Below, piece by piece: positions 50,571 through 60,719 of a DNA stretch of 64,000 nucleotides (its first letter is position 1; each line of letters begins with the position of its first letter). The notes below the pieces were generated by a model. It saw only the letters and a program-made list of their open reading frames with translations, did not search any database and was not told the origin of the DNA. The DNA comes from Corbicula japonica (Eukaryota > Mollusca > Bivalvia > Venerida > Cyrenidae). Made by a program: the position numbers and the translations under genes. Where the stretch lies: assembly GCA_038501625.1 (NCBI GenBank), contig JAZAYU010000011.1, positions 10,672,849-10,736,848 of the forward strand. The letters are read 5' to 3'.

Positions 50571-52072
50571 GTCTGTAATATTTTCAAATGAAACAACTAT
50601 CTGGAGTTCGTCCCACAAAATATCTGCTAGCGGTTAAAGAAATATACCTGACGAAATATTTTATATAGATTTGTTAAATATTTACAAATTGAGTATAGAA
50701 TTTATAATAATCAGAAACATGTTATGTTTTATTACCTGATATGTTAAACAATACTATACAGAGACCGCAAATTATAAAAAAATACTTATAAATCATCTTA
50801 AAATATTCGTTTAAAATAAGTTTTAATATTTAGGACGGGGCGGTAACTCTCAATGCTTTATGGAGGTCAGAAATAATAACGTTGATATCTAAATAACCTA
50901 CATTTTGCAACCAGTTTACGTACACAACTTATGTCTGAAATTGCAGAAAAAGTATCTGTATGCACTTCAAGGGAGCTGTTTAAATTACGGTAACACAACT
51001 ACAGGGCATTTTCTACATGTCTTCTTTTGGTGTCAACCCCCTCTGAGTTTTGTCATAAATTTAAGACCAGGACTGTTAGGCTACTTTTAGTATCTCAAAA
51101 AGAGGTATCTGAGTTGAATTTTTGAAATGCACAATGTTTGGGAGCAAACAGTTTTCAAGGGAGAGGGCATTCCAACATGAGTTGCAGTTCTTGGGAAATA
51201 AGAATAAGTATGGTCCTGTACTTGGTACTGTAGTAGTTATCAGGTTGTTGTTGTTATTGAAATGAATGACAATGGGGGTGTGTGACGATAATGACGAAAA
51301 GGGGAGTTTAGGTGCTTAAAATTAGAAATATCCACCAGTTCATGTGATTTTATATAGAGAAAAAATCAATTACCAATGTGTATTAGGTCAAGACAACAGA
51401 GATTTAAATAAAGACTTGCGGATGTCTTTGACACCGAATATGCATTTTTAATCACATTTGATCCATCAAACTGCCCTTCTTTGAACATTTTCAGTTTGAT
51501 AAGTTAAGGATAAACAATAAAATTAAAGGGTTCAGATTTGACCTTTATGGTTGATGCAGGAAACACAGATTAAGGTTAGCTATTTGGTTGACCTATTAAC
51601 ATAAGCATCCCATAAGTGGGCTAAGGACACATCCCTGGGAACACCAAATTCCAAACTCTACAATGTTTGTTCTTATAGTTACCAAAACTTGTGTGGGGAA
51701 AACCCTAATAAAATTTCTGAACCAGGAATGTTTGAATTTGTATACCAGGAACTTTAACTCTGCTCATGCTTATTTTCAAATTACTTCTCTTTATTAATAA
51801 ATTTTTGACCAGAGCAAAACTTAAAAACTAAATGAGAGACTAGTCACTAAGTTGTAACATTTCTTTGAAGGATGCATCCACAGACACATGCACAATGAAA
51901 CATTAAACTGTTTACTTGCACCTGCTCAGTAAAACAGTGCTGTCCTGAAGGACATATAATGCATCCACTTTGTGGTGCAGTTTTTCTTTGTTCAGATTTT
52001 GTTGTATATTGTCATGGTAGCATGACTATTATTTTGAATATAATATATTTTCAGAAAAAAGGTCTATTGACA
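50571..52072. promoter_or_regulatory. Divergent intergenic region between HSDL2 and the SCPx thiolase
   Basis: 1.5 kb separates the two start codons. It should hold both promoters and 5' UTRs. I see no TATA box in a sensible place, no CpG-rich island and no copy of the local repeat families, which is unusual for this repeat-laden window. A possible 5'-UTR acceptor (ttttcag) lies about 20 nt before the thiolase ATG. Confidence 0.6.
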
Positions 52073-52187
52073 ATGACATCCACAAGAAGCAGTAGGCCCA
52101 GAGCATTTGTTGTGGGAGTTGGACTGACAAAGTTTGAGAGACCACTAACAAAGAACTGGGACTACCCAGACATGGGGAGAGAAGCAG
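52073..52187 (+). CDS. SCP2: SCPx thiolase coding exon 1
   Basis: Residues 1-38 plus one base. The start ATG was chosen because [10 protein letters not shown] sits 10 residues in, as in relatives; the open frame upstream has no family similarity. The exon ends GAAGCAG|gcaaga: a GC donor with otherwise ideal consensus. It is the only nearby donor giving the correct phase and the expected A-G junction. Confidence 0.88.
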
Positions 52188-55100
52188 GCAAGAACAAATT
52201 GAAGCAGTTTGAATGAAGAAATTATCTTTTCATTTTATACTTCATATACACACATTTTATGGCATGTGCAATCAGTGTAGATCCAGATCAGCCAACATAT
52301 CTGTGCTGTCTGAACAGGATCTTCATTGTTTGGTTTTTGGTCAGAAATAACCTAATGAATAAAAAAGTAAACAGTGCAGATCCAGATCAGATGGTACAGA
52401 TGAGCCTGCTGATCTGGATCTACACTGTTCACCCATGCCATAAAGGCATATATGTATTTTGTGTGGGAAAATACAATGCAGCTTCACTTAGTAATGCAGT
52501 TGCAATAATGGACCCGCTAAACTGTGTTATAGAGAGACTACAGTTTATGTATTGAAGGGTTTAAGTTAATTGGTATTTAACTGACAGCTTACAAGATCAT
52601 CATCAGTAAGATTCTGTTCTTGATGAATTTTTTTTAAAATCCTTCACTGATGGGGATATGGCTGTTATCCCATGGCAGTGTCAAAATAGATCAGCTGGCA
52701 AATCTTGCTGTCTGATCAGGAACAACACAGTTTGCTTCTAGAGTAATTTGGTTATTTTTGACCAAGTAGCAAACAGTATAGATCCACATCAGACAACAAG
52801 TGTGTACCAGCTGATCTTTATGCTGGTCACAATTTACACTTGTCAAAAGTTTTAAGTGCACACGTTTAAATTTTGAATATCTTAAAACAAAGTTATTCTA
52901 ATTAACCCACTCCTCCATAGATACACCTTTATTGTATGGACAAACAGTGTAGATCCAGATCAGCTGTGCCATCTGATCAGGATCTGCACTGTTGGCTTTT
53001 TGATTTGTAAGGTTATTTCTGACCAAAATGGGACCAGTACAGATCCTGATCAGATGGCATGGATCTACACTGGTCGCACATGCGCAAAAATGCATATAAA
53101 TTATATGGAGGAAAGGGTTAAAAGAAATTTTGATATTATGTTTCATATGAACAAACAATAAAAATTGTTTGAAAACTGTGTGTATGGTTTACGTGGTCCA
53201 CGTCAGCATACGCTATTTATGCATTATTCCTATGTGGCAATCAGATTTGATTTTCTTACAATCATTTTTGTTTTCCACATGTTCACTGACACCTAACACT
53301 CTTCAAACTCACTCCAACACTTTATAACTATGGAACATTGACAACTGAATACCATGAAAGTGCCGTCAACATGCTTTAAATGGCACAAATTTAAATTTGT
53401 TATAAAAGCATCATGACATTATCAGTAAATGCAATAGAAATGTCTCATTTTTGCATATTTTATCATTATAAGAAAAAAATTAAAATGATATTATTTTCTA
53501 GATTGAGAATGTTGCCTACGTTGAATGTTGAAGTTATGCTCTTACATCATTAAATATTTACGTAAAAGAACAAAAACATGAAAATATTGGTTATAAAATT
53601 TGTTTGGTAAGTGCCCTCTTATCAATACTCTCAAACTAAAATTATTAAAAATTGATTGAACTTCAAACTTGAATGATTCAATCAAATAGTTAGGAAAATC
53701 TACATATATCATGTGTGCACTTAGAGCTTTTGAGTAGTGTATGGATTATAAGTATCTTGCATGAGTGTGAGGTGAAGATGGAAAAATCTGTCACCGAGGG
53801 TTAACTGTTTTGCGGGAACGAGGCTCTGCCGAGTTCCCGCCAAAACAGTTAACCCTCGGTGACAGATTTTTCTATCTTTACCGAATGTCTCGTGCAAGAT
53901 ACTTTTTCTTGCATACCTTTTTTTATTTATAACATTTCTGTGTATGTAGACAACTAATTTATTTTCCTTATGTTCAAATATTGACATTTACGTAAACCTT
54001 TTTTTACAATGACGTCACTAACTTGAATATATTACGTCAGATACTTGAAGACGTGACGTCACTCACGTGACTCATTCTACACGGGGGGGTGTAGGATCGA
54101 AATTTCCTACACGGGTGAAAACACCGGATGACCTGATCTGGTATGCAAGAATAAGTTGGTAAAAGCACATTATATATGTCTTATTGCATGATACACTGTT
54201 TTTGCAATATTGAGTAGTATAACTTTATCATTAGTATTTACTTGTAATACTTTGTAAATGCAGGGCTTTTCATCCTGTAAAAGGCCACATCCCAATCCAA
54301 AAATATAGTATTTTTTCCCAACTGTGGCAGACACTCTTCCCAAAATGTTAGAAAAGATATCCAAAATAGATCAAAATCCTCTGAGGGGAGTGTGAAAATT
54401 GAAGTCTGAAAAATAAAGTGCTTTAAAAATTAAATTTAAGTAACTATTAAAATTTATAAACTAGTACCCATCTTTCAAGGAATTTTGTTTTCCCAAATTA
54501 AACAATTATCACGCATTAATTTCCCAATTTGAAAGGCCAGGGCCTCTTCCCAATTTTTTGATGAAAGCCCTGAAATTCAAATGTAATCCAATATCTGTTG
54601 ACATTTCATTTTCTTATTTTTTCTTCAAGCACATCAGCTAGATTGACTCTCATAATTTTAGGCAATGCAGCGCTTAAAGATGCAGGTCTCACCTATGACA
54701 AAATCAAAGCAGTTGTTGCCAGTTATTGTTACGGGGAACCAACTTGTGGTCAGAGGGCTGTGTACCAGCTTGGTTTGAGTGGGGTACCGGTATATAATGT
54801 CAACAACAACTGTTCGTCTGGTTCCACAGCACTGATGATGGCTCGTAGGCTGGTTCAAAGTGGGGTAGAGGACTGCGTTTTGGCACTTGGTTAGTATATT
54901 CAGGAATTTCTCTAGGAAGTAGGTTAGTAAAGTACATGTATTTATGAATTTTCCTAGGCACTTGGTTAGTGTATTCAAGAATTTACCTTGGCACTTGGTT
55001 AGTATATTCAGGAATTTAATAGGAGCTTGGTTAGTATATTCAGGAATTTACATAGGTGCTTGGTTAGTATATTCAGGAATTTACCTACTAGGTGCTTGAT

Positions 55101-58100
55101 TAGTATATTCAGGAATTTACCTCGGTGCTTAGTTAGTTTATTTGGGAATTCAGGATTAAAGCTTGACTGTGACAGACAACTGAGCTTCTTGTAAGCTAAG
55201 TGCAATAATGGTATAACTACTTACTGGTTTAATTGTACTTACAGCAGTTTTGCACTACTGTGACATTATTTTATTGCTTCTTTACAGCATCCATCATTAG
55301 CTTTCGTAGCTCTGATTAGAAGTTTTGTTCATGTGATGTTTTATTTTTAAAACTAAACAAGTTTGACATGGTTGTCTTACAACATAGAAACAATCACAGT
55401 GGGAAGTTTCAAAACTCTTGACTGCATGACTGCATTTTGTCACAGTTTTGCCCCTTTTTAACTGTAAGACATTATTTACAGTACTGGTATAGGCAACAAT
55501 GCCATCTGGATATTTCAGGTTTTGAGAAGATGGAAAAAGGTTTGTCAGAGCGTTACACAGACAGGGCTTCACCTGTGGCCCCACATATGGATCACATGGT
55601 CAAAATAGGGGCCAAACCAGGGCTTATCCAACCTCATATGAACAATATGACATCAGATGTAGTCAAACTGTTTGCCTATGCTGCAAGAGAGTACATGGCA
55701 AAATATCCAAACACAAAACTTGGTGATCTCGTTGAAATTGCTTATAAAAATCACAAACAGAGTGTTAATAATCCAAAAGCTTCAATTTCAAAGGAAATAC
55801 CGCGGGAAGATATTGCGGGAAAGTTGATGTTATGTGAACCAATTACATTCTGGATGTCGGCCCCTGTAGGGGATGGAGGAGCAGCTGCCATTGTATGCAG
55901 TGAAGAGTTTGTGATTAAACATGGTCTTCAAAAAAGGTAACTCAGGTACCAGCATAGAACCCTATGGGATTCAGAAACTACGTCGTCTTCTGTTAAAATG
56001 CAAAAAAACTGTCAGGAACTTTACATCACGTTTGCTTAACTCTTTCCTCCATAGATAAACCTTTATTGCATTGGCAAACAGTTTAGATCCAGATCAGCAG
56101 GCACATCCATGCTGTCTGATCAGGATCTAAACTGTTCGCTTTTGGATCGTTAGGTTATTTCTGACCAAAATGCGACCAGTGCAGATCCTGATCAGACGGC
56201 ATGCACAGGTTGCACATGCGTAAAAATGCGTATATACGGAGCAAAGGGTTAAGTGACATTCTGTGGTAATAAATTCCCATGGAAAAAATTTAACCTAGAA
56301 GTCTAAAATGAAGTTTTGCACAGGCATTAATTTACACTTTTGTAATATTCCCTTATGGTCAGTTGTGGAGTCTTGATTTTGCAAACTTTTCTTAGCATAA
56401 AATACTTGGAAATTATATCCATGTGAAATACAATCAAACTACAGTAGCATATCTTCATGCAAAATATCGCCTTTGTGGGAGTTTCATTTGAGAGTCATGA
56501 CCCCCCCCCCCCCCTCAGTAGTCCAGATCAAACCTGTTGCCTTATTTTTCTTCTTAAAACTACCCCCAAGCCATTTTTTAAAATCTCTCGGGCATGGCTC
56601 CAACTGAACAAAATAGCAACGGGTGGATGGATGATTAAAAAAAAACTAATCATACTTCACCTCCAATTTTTCATTTATAAAATCTTACAAACATGGCCTC
56701 CATCGAGAAAAAAATCTTCACAGTATGGGGTTGTTTCCAACCCTATCCTCTCCATTTTTTAATAAACATGGCTTCTAACTTAAAAATTTATGGAAACCCT
56801 CACCTTATGCCTAGTTCAATAAAATGGCTTTCTTGAAAAAAATCTTGACATCTTTCCAATAGCCCTTACCCCCAACCCGCAACTGTTATAAATTTCTGTT
56901 ACAGAATAAATTACTTTCCTTCTGTCTAGACATGCTTTAAGAATTTATGTATTTAATATGTTACAATGTCCCAATAACATCAAGTGTTCACTTATTTTGA
57001 AAATAAAAGACAGCATGTGGGCTCACACTACTGTCTGAAAGAGCAAAATGATTGTGTTGAAACATACTTACCATAACTTTGCTAAAAGATTGATGGTTCC
57101 TCAATCAGTAGGGGAACTTTCCTGTTTGGGAATGTTGGGGATTCCCCTTTTCACTTTCCCGATCAGGAAGTATTGATTGAAAAATTTCCCCCACAGATAT
57201 GACGGCTGATCTGGATCTACACTTTTCACCCACACAATAAAGATGTTTCTATGGAGTAAAGGATTAACTGTTCAATACAAATCTTCTTTGTGTGCTGAAA
57301 GCTGTAGTAATTTATGTTTTTTTTTGTTTATATCAGGGCAGTGGAGATTATAGCTCAACACATGGTCACTGACCTGCCTTCCTCTTTTGGGAGAAGTTTT
57401 ATGGACCTGGCTGGTGTTGGTATGGCGAGACAGGCAGCACAGAGGTGTTACGAGGAGAGTGGTGTCACATCATCAGATGTGGATGTACTAGAGGTTGAGA
57501 ATTTATTTCTGTTTAACGCTTTCCTCCATAGATTGCGTAGGCGAACAGTTTAGATCCAGATCAGCCTGCACATCCATGCCATCTGATCAGGATCTAAACT
57601 GTTCGCTTTTTTTATTCATTAGGTTATTTCTGACCAAAATGTGACCAGTGCAGATCCTGATCAGATGGGACGGATGTGCTGGCTGATCTGGATCTAAACT
57701 GTTCGCCTACGCAATCTATTGAGGAAAGGGTTAAACAGAAATAAATTATCGCACATGCTTATATATAGAGGAAAGGGTTAACTGTAATATCAGTGTAAGA
57801 TAACTGTTTATAGAATCCTTAAGTCCGCAGATATGGCTTTTATTCCATGTCTGACCAGCCTGCACCTCTGTGAAGTCTGATCAGGATCTACACTGCTTGC
57901 TTTCAGTTCAGATATAATTTCAATGAATCTTAAAGCTGTCAATGTAGAACCTGACTGCATGGATGTGCAAGCTGATCTGGATCTACACTGGTTTCTCTTG
58001 GGATTTGAGGCCTAATCTATTGAGTGAAGAAATAGGACTGTTCACTGTTTGACAAATGAAGTCTGTGCCCAAGGTTATAAAACTGAGCTTGGAAACCAGT

Positions 58101-59707
58101 CTCAAATCTCAAGCATCTGATTGGCTGAAATGGCGACCAGTCGCCATTTCAGCCAATCAGATGCTTGAGATTTGAGACTGGTTTCCAATCTCAGTTTTAT
58201 AACCTTCAGCCCTGATCTGGATCTACACTATTTACTCCTTGGTCAGCAAAAAATCAAGTGAGTCTAAAATCAAGTAGTGGAATATCAGATATCGGAATAT
58301 TACAGATAAAAATGCACAGAAGTTCAGGCTGATCTGGACTTACACAGTCGCCTTATTCAGGATAAAAGCAGATAAGGGATAGAGCACAGAATAACAAGTT
58401 TTAATATTTATGCTTTAAAGAAGTAAGTTTAGTAAATAGTTAAAGATATTTATAGTAGTTTTGTGTTGCCCTTTTGAAAGAAAAAATAAGATACATACTA
58501 GGGATTACTTTATTTTGTTAATTAGTTGGTCTTTGCTACTAGTATTGGTAGAACATTCAATCTAGGTATCTGATATTGTTACCACATATTTTTTTCATTT
58601 TCTTCTGGATCAGACCAGAAAATATTAAAATAGATCTGAAACCCGTATCTTGTAGAAGCAGTCAATTGCTTGGAATGGAGACCAGTCTCCTAATTGCTCA
58701 TATTAAATTCATAACGCTCTGTTTTGTAGGTACATGATTGTTTCTCTTGTAATGAGCTGTTTATGTATGAAGCCCTGCAGCTGGCCCCAGAGGGCGGTGG
58801 TGTAAACCTACTACACAGTGGCAAATGGCGGAAGAACAGGCAAGGAGGGGACCAGTTCCTCCTAGGTGGAAGATGGGTTGTTAATCCATCAGGGGGCCTG
58901 GAGTCTAAAGGTCATCCTATTGGAGCCACAGGTATTTGTTCTAGCTCATGTTCACCAGGATTTAAATAAAAAAAACACTCCAGGATTTCATTTAAAAACC
59001 ACCAGTATTTCTAAAAAACCACCAGCAAAATAAACCATTAAACAGTGTGTCTTACTTGATTAATACAGTCAATGCACAAATTAATGGCCCCATGAATATG
59101 TCATTTGAATTTTTTAGTGAAAATCTGTCCCCACAAAATTAAATAATTCCACAGTTACTGTAGTAGTTTTATTTCACTAGGAAAATGTGTTCCTCACTGA
59201 AGCATCTAATTGTTGTAGAGATTTAACCCTTTCCTTGATATATACACATTTTTACGCATGTGCAACCAGTGTAAATCCAGATCAGCCAGCACATCCATTC
59301 TGTCTAATCTGGATCTGCACCTAATGAATCAAAAAGCGAACAGTTTAGATCCTGATCAGACGGCACGGATGTGCTGGCTGATCTGGATTTACACTGGTTG
59401 CACATGCGTAAAAATGTGTATATATCAAGGATGTGCCGGCTGATCTGGATCTAAACTGTTTGCCCTAGCAATAAAGGTGTATCTTTTCAGGACAGAGTTA
59501 AGGCTGTGTTTATTTATGAACTGTGTTGCTTCAGGACTTGCCCAGTGTGCAGAGCTGGTGTCCCAGCTACGAGGGGAGAGTGAGAAACGACAGGTGGATG
59601 GTGCCAGGGTCGCCTTACAACACAACTTTGGAATAGGTGGCGCTGCTGTAGTGACAATGTACAAGAAATATGAACCACTTGGGAGATACTCTCAGTCAAG
59701 ACTCTGA
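52073..59707 (+). CDS. SCP2: SCPx-type 3-ketoacyl-CoA thiolase lacking the SCP2 domain, 6 coding exons
   Basis: CDS join of 52073-52187, 54662-54889, 55519-55936, 57337-57493, 58730-58931 and 59535-59707 = 1293 nt, 430 residues. It is a thiolase of the SCPx class, which cleaves branched-chain and sterol side-chain 3-ketoacyl-CoAs in peroxisomes. The N-terminus is [10 protein letters not shown]; the acyl-accepting Cys89 is in [17 protein letters not shown] is at 308-312; GHPIGATG (His368) and GIGGAAVV (about 406-413) follow. The reading frame then stops after [15 protein letters not shown], leaving SRL, a good PTS1. The vertebrate full-length protein continues into an SCP2 domain after this point; none is present here or seen in the following 4.3 kb. 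C. elegans DAF-22 is a known SCPx-type thiolase without that domain. Intron 1 uses GC-AG; the rest are GT-AG. It is head-to-head with HSDL2. Identity is very secure; absence of alternative 3' exons is not proven. Confidence 0.94.
52188..52193 (+). promoter_or_regulatory. GC-type 5' splice site of thiolase intron 1
   Basis: CAG|GCAAGA. GC-AG introns typically compensate with a near-perfect consensus around the donor, as here. The paired acceptor is the AG at 54660-54661. Confidence 0.75.
52240..52460. repeat. Diverged MITE copy, thiolase intron 1
   Basis: GTAGATCCAGATCAGCC and TGCTGATCTGGATCTACACT cores in the usual inverted layout. Confidence 0.65.
52900..53122. repeat. Full MITE copy, thiolase intron 1
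   Basis: Starts ACTCCTCCATAGATACACC and ends TATGGAGGAAAGGGTTAA, with TTATTTCTGACCAAAATG in the centre. Confidence 0.85.
53740..53915. repeat. Foldback element with near-perfect hairpin, thiolase intron 1
   Basis: GAAAAATCTGTCACCGAGGG followed by TTAACTGTTTTGCGGGAAC pairs with the reverse complement at 53833-53873 across a short loop. A diverged copy lies at 59920-60095. Confidence 0.85.
54662..54889 (+). CDS. SCP2: SCPx thiolase coding exon 2 (active-site Cys)
   Basis: Residues 39-114, with [20 protein letters not shown] and the catalytic Cys89 in [10 protein letters not shown]. Acceptor ttttag, donor CTTG|gttagt. That donor sequence is repeated several times just downstream. Confidence 0.93.
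54885..55140 (+). repeat. Minisatellite of 32-33 bp that copies the exon 2 splice donor
   Basis: The unit GGTGCTTGGTTAGTATATTC followed by AGGAATTTAC recurs about six times starting at the exon 2/intron 2 boundary. The intact CTTG|GTTAGT donor string occurs with its exonic base ending at 54889 (the real site), 54964, 54997, 55029 and 55062. The last two units carry point changes (GATTAG, AGTTAG). Confidence 0.9.
55519..55936 (+). CDS. SCP2: SCPx thiolase coding exon 3
   Basis: Residues 115-253, from [19 protein letters not shown] through [14 protein letters not shown] to [15 protein letters not shown]. Acceptor tttcag, donor AG|gtaact. Confidence 0.94.
56036..56252. repeat. MITE copy, thiolase intron 3
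   Basis: CTTTCCTCCATAGATAAACC and ATACGGAGCAAAGGGTTAAG ends, standard core. Confidence 0.85.
57337..57493 (+). CDS. SCP2: SCPx thiolase coding exon 4
   Basis: Residues 254-306 ([18 protein letters not shown] to SDVDVLE). Acceptor tatcag, donor GAG|gttgag, phase 0. A MITE-like repeat starts about 20 nt after the donor. Confidence 0.93.
57510..57735. repeat. MITE copy starting beside the exon 4 splice donor
   Basis: Begins GTTTAACGCTTTCCTCCATA, about 17 nt after the exon 4 donor; ends TTGAGGAAAGGGTTAA. Both ends carry a GCGTAGGCGAACAGTTTAGA inverted segment, so the copy is nearly a full palindrome. Confidence 0.85.
57820..58030. repeat. Diverged MITE copy, thiolase intron 4
   Basis: TGATCAGGATCTACACTG and GCTGATCTGGATCTACACTG cores with degraded ends. 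Confidence 0.55.
58066..58212. repeat. Palindromic foldback repeat, thiolase intron 4
   Basis: Nearly perfect: CCAAGGTTATAAAACTGAGC to its complement, centre GCGACCAGTCGC. Confidence 0.92.
58730..58931 (+). CDS. SCP2: SCPx thiolase coding exon 5
   Basis: Residues 307-373, with [15 protein letters not shown], a slightly longer loop than in human ([15 protein letters not shown] region), then WVVNPSGGL and the catalytic-His motif GHPIGAT. Acceptor ttgtag, donor G|gtattt. Confidence 0.93.
59222..59505. repeat. MITE copy (possibly nested) ending just before thiolase exon 6
   Basis: CCTTTCCTTGATATATACAC at the left, inverted cores to 59425, then another GATCTGGATCTAAACTGTTTG half that reaches about 30 nt from the exon 6 acceptor. 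Confidence 0.75.
59535..59707 (+). CDS. SCP2: SCPx thiolase coding exon 6 (stop after SRL)
   Basis: Residues 374-430. [20 protein letters not shown] and [19 protein letters not shown] close the thiolase fold. TGA at 59705-59707 follows the PTS1-like SRL. Acceptor cttcag. Confidence 0.94.
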
Positions 59708-59919
59708 AATAACAACAAATCTATTTTATTCAGTGTGATAGTGTCATGCTAATGTTTACGAAATTCGCTGTATGAAAATACAGAAATCATTGTTGTATGA
59801 TCAGAATACAATCTGTACATGAATATTGTGTTTCAATTTGTATTTGGATAATGTAAATGATGAAATTATGTGTCTGTGATATAATGTACTGTACAGGAAC
59901 TCATTTATTGTGATTATAA

Positions 59920-60095
59920 GTATCTGGCACGAGAGTGAGGTGAAGATGGAAAAACCTGTCATTGAGGGTGAAGTGTTTTTTGCGAGATGGAGACAGCAAA
60001 GTTCCTGCCAAAACAGTTCACCTGAGGCGACATATTTTTCAATCTTAACCAAATGTCTCATGCAAGATAATTTTTCTTGCATACTTTTTATTGTT
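59920..60095. repeat. Second copy of the foldback element
   Basis: Shares TATAAGTATCTGGCACGAGAG, AGGTGAAGATGGAAAAA and the right end TGCAAGATAATTTTTCTTGC with 53740-53915. Confidence 0.75.
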
Positions 60096-60179
60096 CACAA
60101 CAATTGTATAATTATATGTATGGCATTTAAATTTTGTTTCCATGCACAGAATCATTGATTTATTTATTCCTGATTTTCT

Positions 60180-60320
60180 CATTGACATCACTAACTTAAT
60201 GAGAAATAACCTAATAACTTTAAAAGCTGACAGTGCAGATTCTGATCAGATGGCACAGATGTGCTGGCGATCTAAATCTACACTGTCCACCAGTGCGATA
60301 ACAAGTGAATATATATCAAG
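60180..60320. repeat. Partial MITE copy downstream of the thiolase gene
   Basis: AGAAATAACCTAATAAC and CAGATGTGCTGGCGATCTAA segments of the family. Confidence 0.6.
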
Positions 60321-60423
60321 TATGTTGTTATATTTTTTATTCTCGCCAATGGTTAGCTTACAGGCGAGTTTATTGATTTTGTAGAATGCTAAAAAGATTT
60401 ATATATCTTATTCATTAGAAAAG

Positions 60424-60429
60424 AATAAA
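60424..60429 (+). terminator. Candidate thiolase poly(A) signal
   Basis: AATAAA about 720 nt after the stop codon, within a short AATA repeat. It is the first exact hexamer I noticed; weak evidence. Confidence 0.25.
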
Positions 60430-60719
60430 TAAATAAAAGTACTGAAAGTACCGAAGTGACAGTAAAGTGGTTATACTTATTGTCTCATTCGTGAAGAGAA
60501 AGCCCAGTCCAGTGATTCTCATACACAGTGACATATCTAAGTGTATTTCACACACAGACATACTATGTTCTGTCTGGATGTTTGAAAATTTTGGAAATCT
60601 GACGTACCATTCCAATGCTAAACCAATTGAGCTACTGAGGCCACCTTATCCAAATGCTGCCTCATTTGTTTGTTCTATTTGCAAATTTGTGATACTGCCC
60701 CAGCCTTTTATGTAAATGT

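Noticed and set aside
52188..52216. Alternative GT donors after thiolase exon 1 (for example CA|GTTTGA)
   Set aside because: They leave two bases and break the phase with exon 2; only the GC donor fits.
52259..53158. ORFs in thiolase intron 1
   Set aside because: They translate MITE cores (SADPDQM-like strings recur in many copies).
54658..54978. Minus-strand 106-codon ORF
   Set aside because: Shadow of thiolase exon 2 plus the splice-donor minisatellite.
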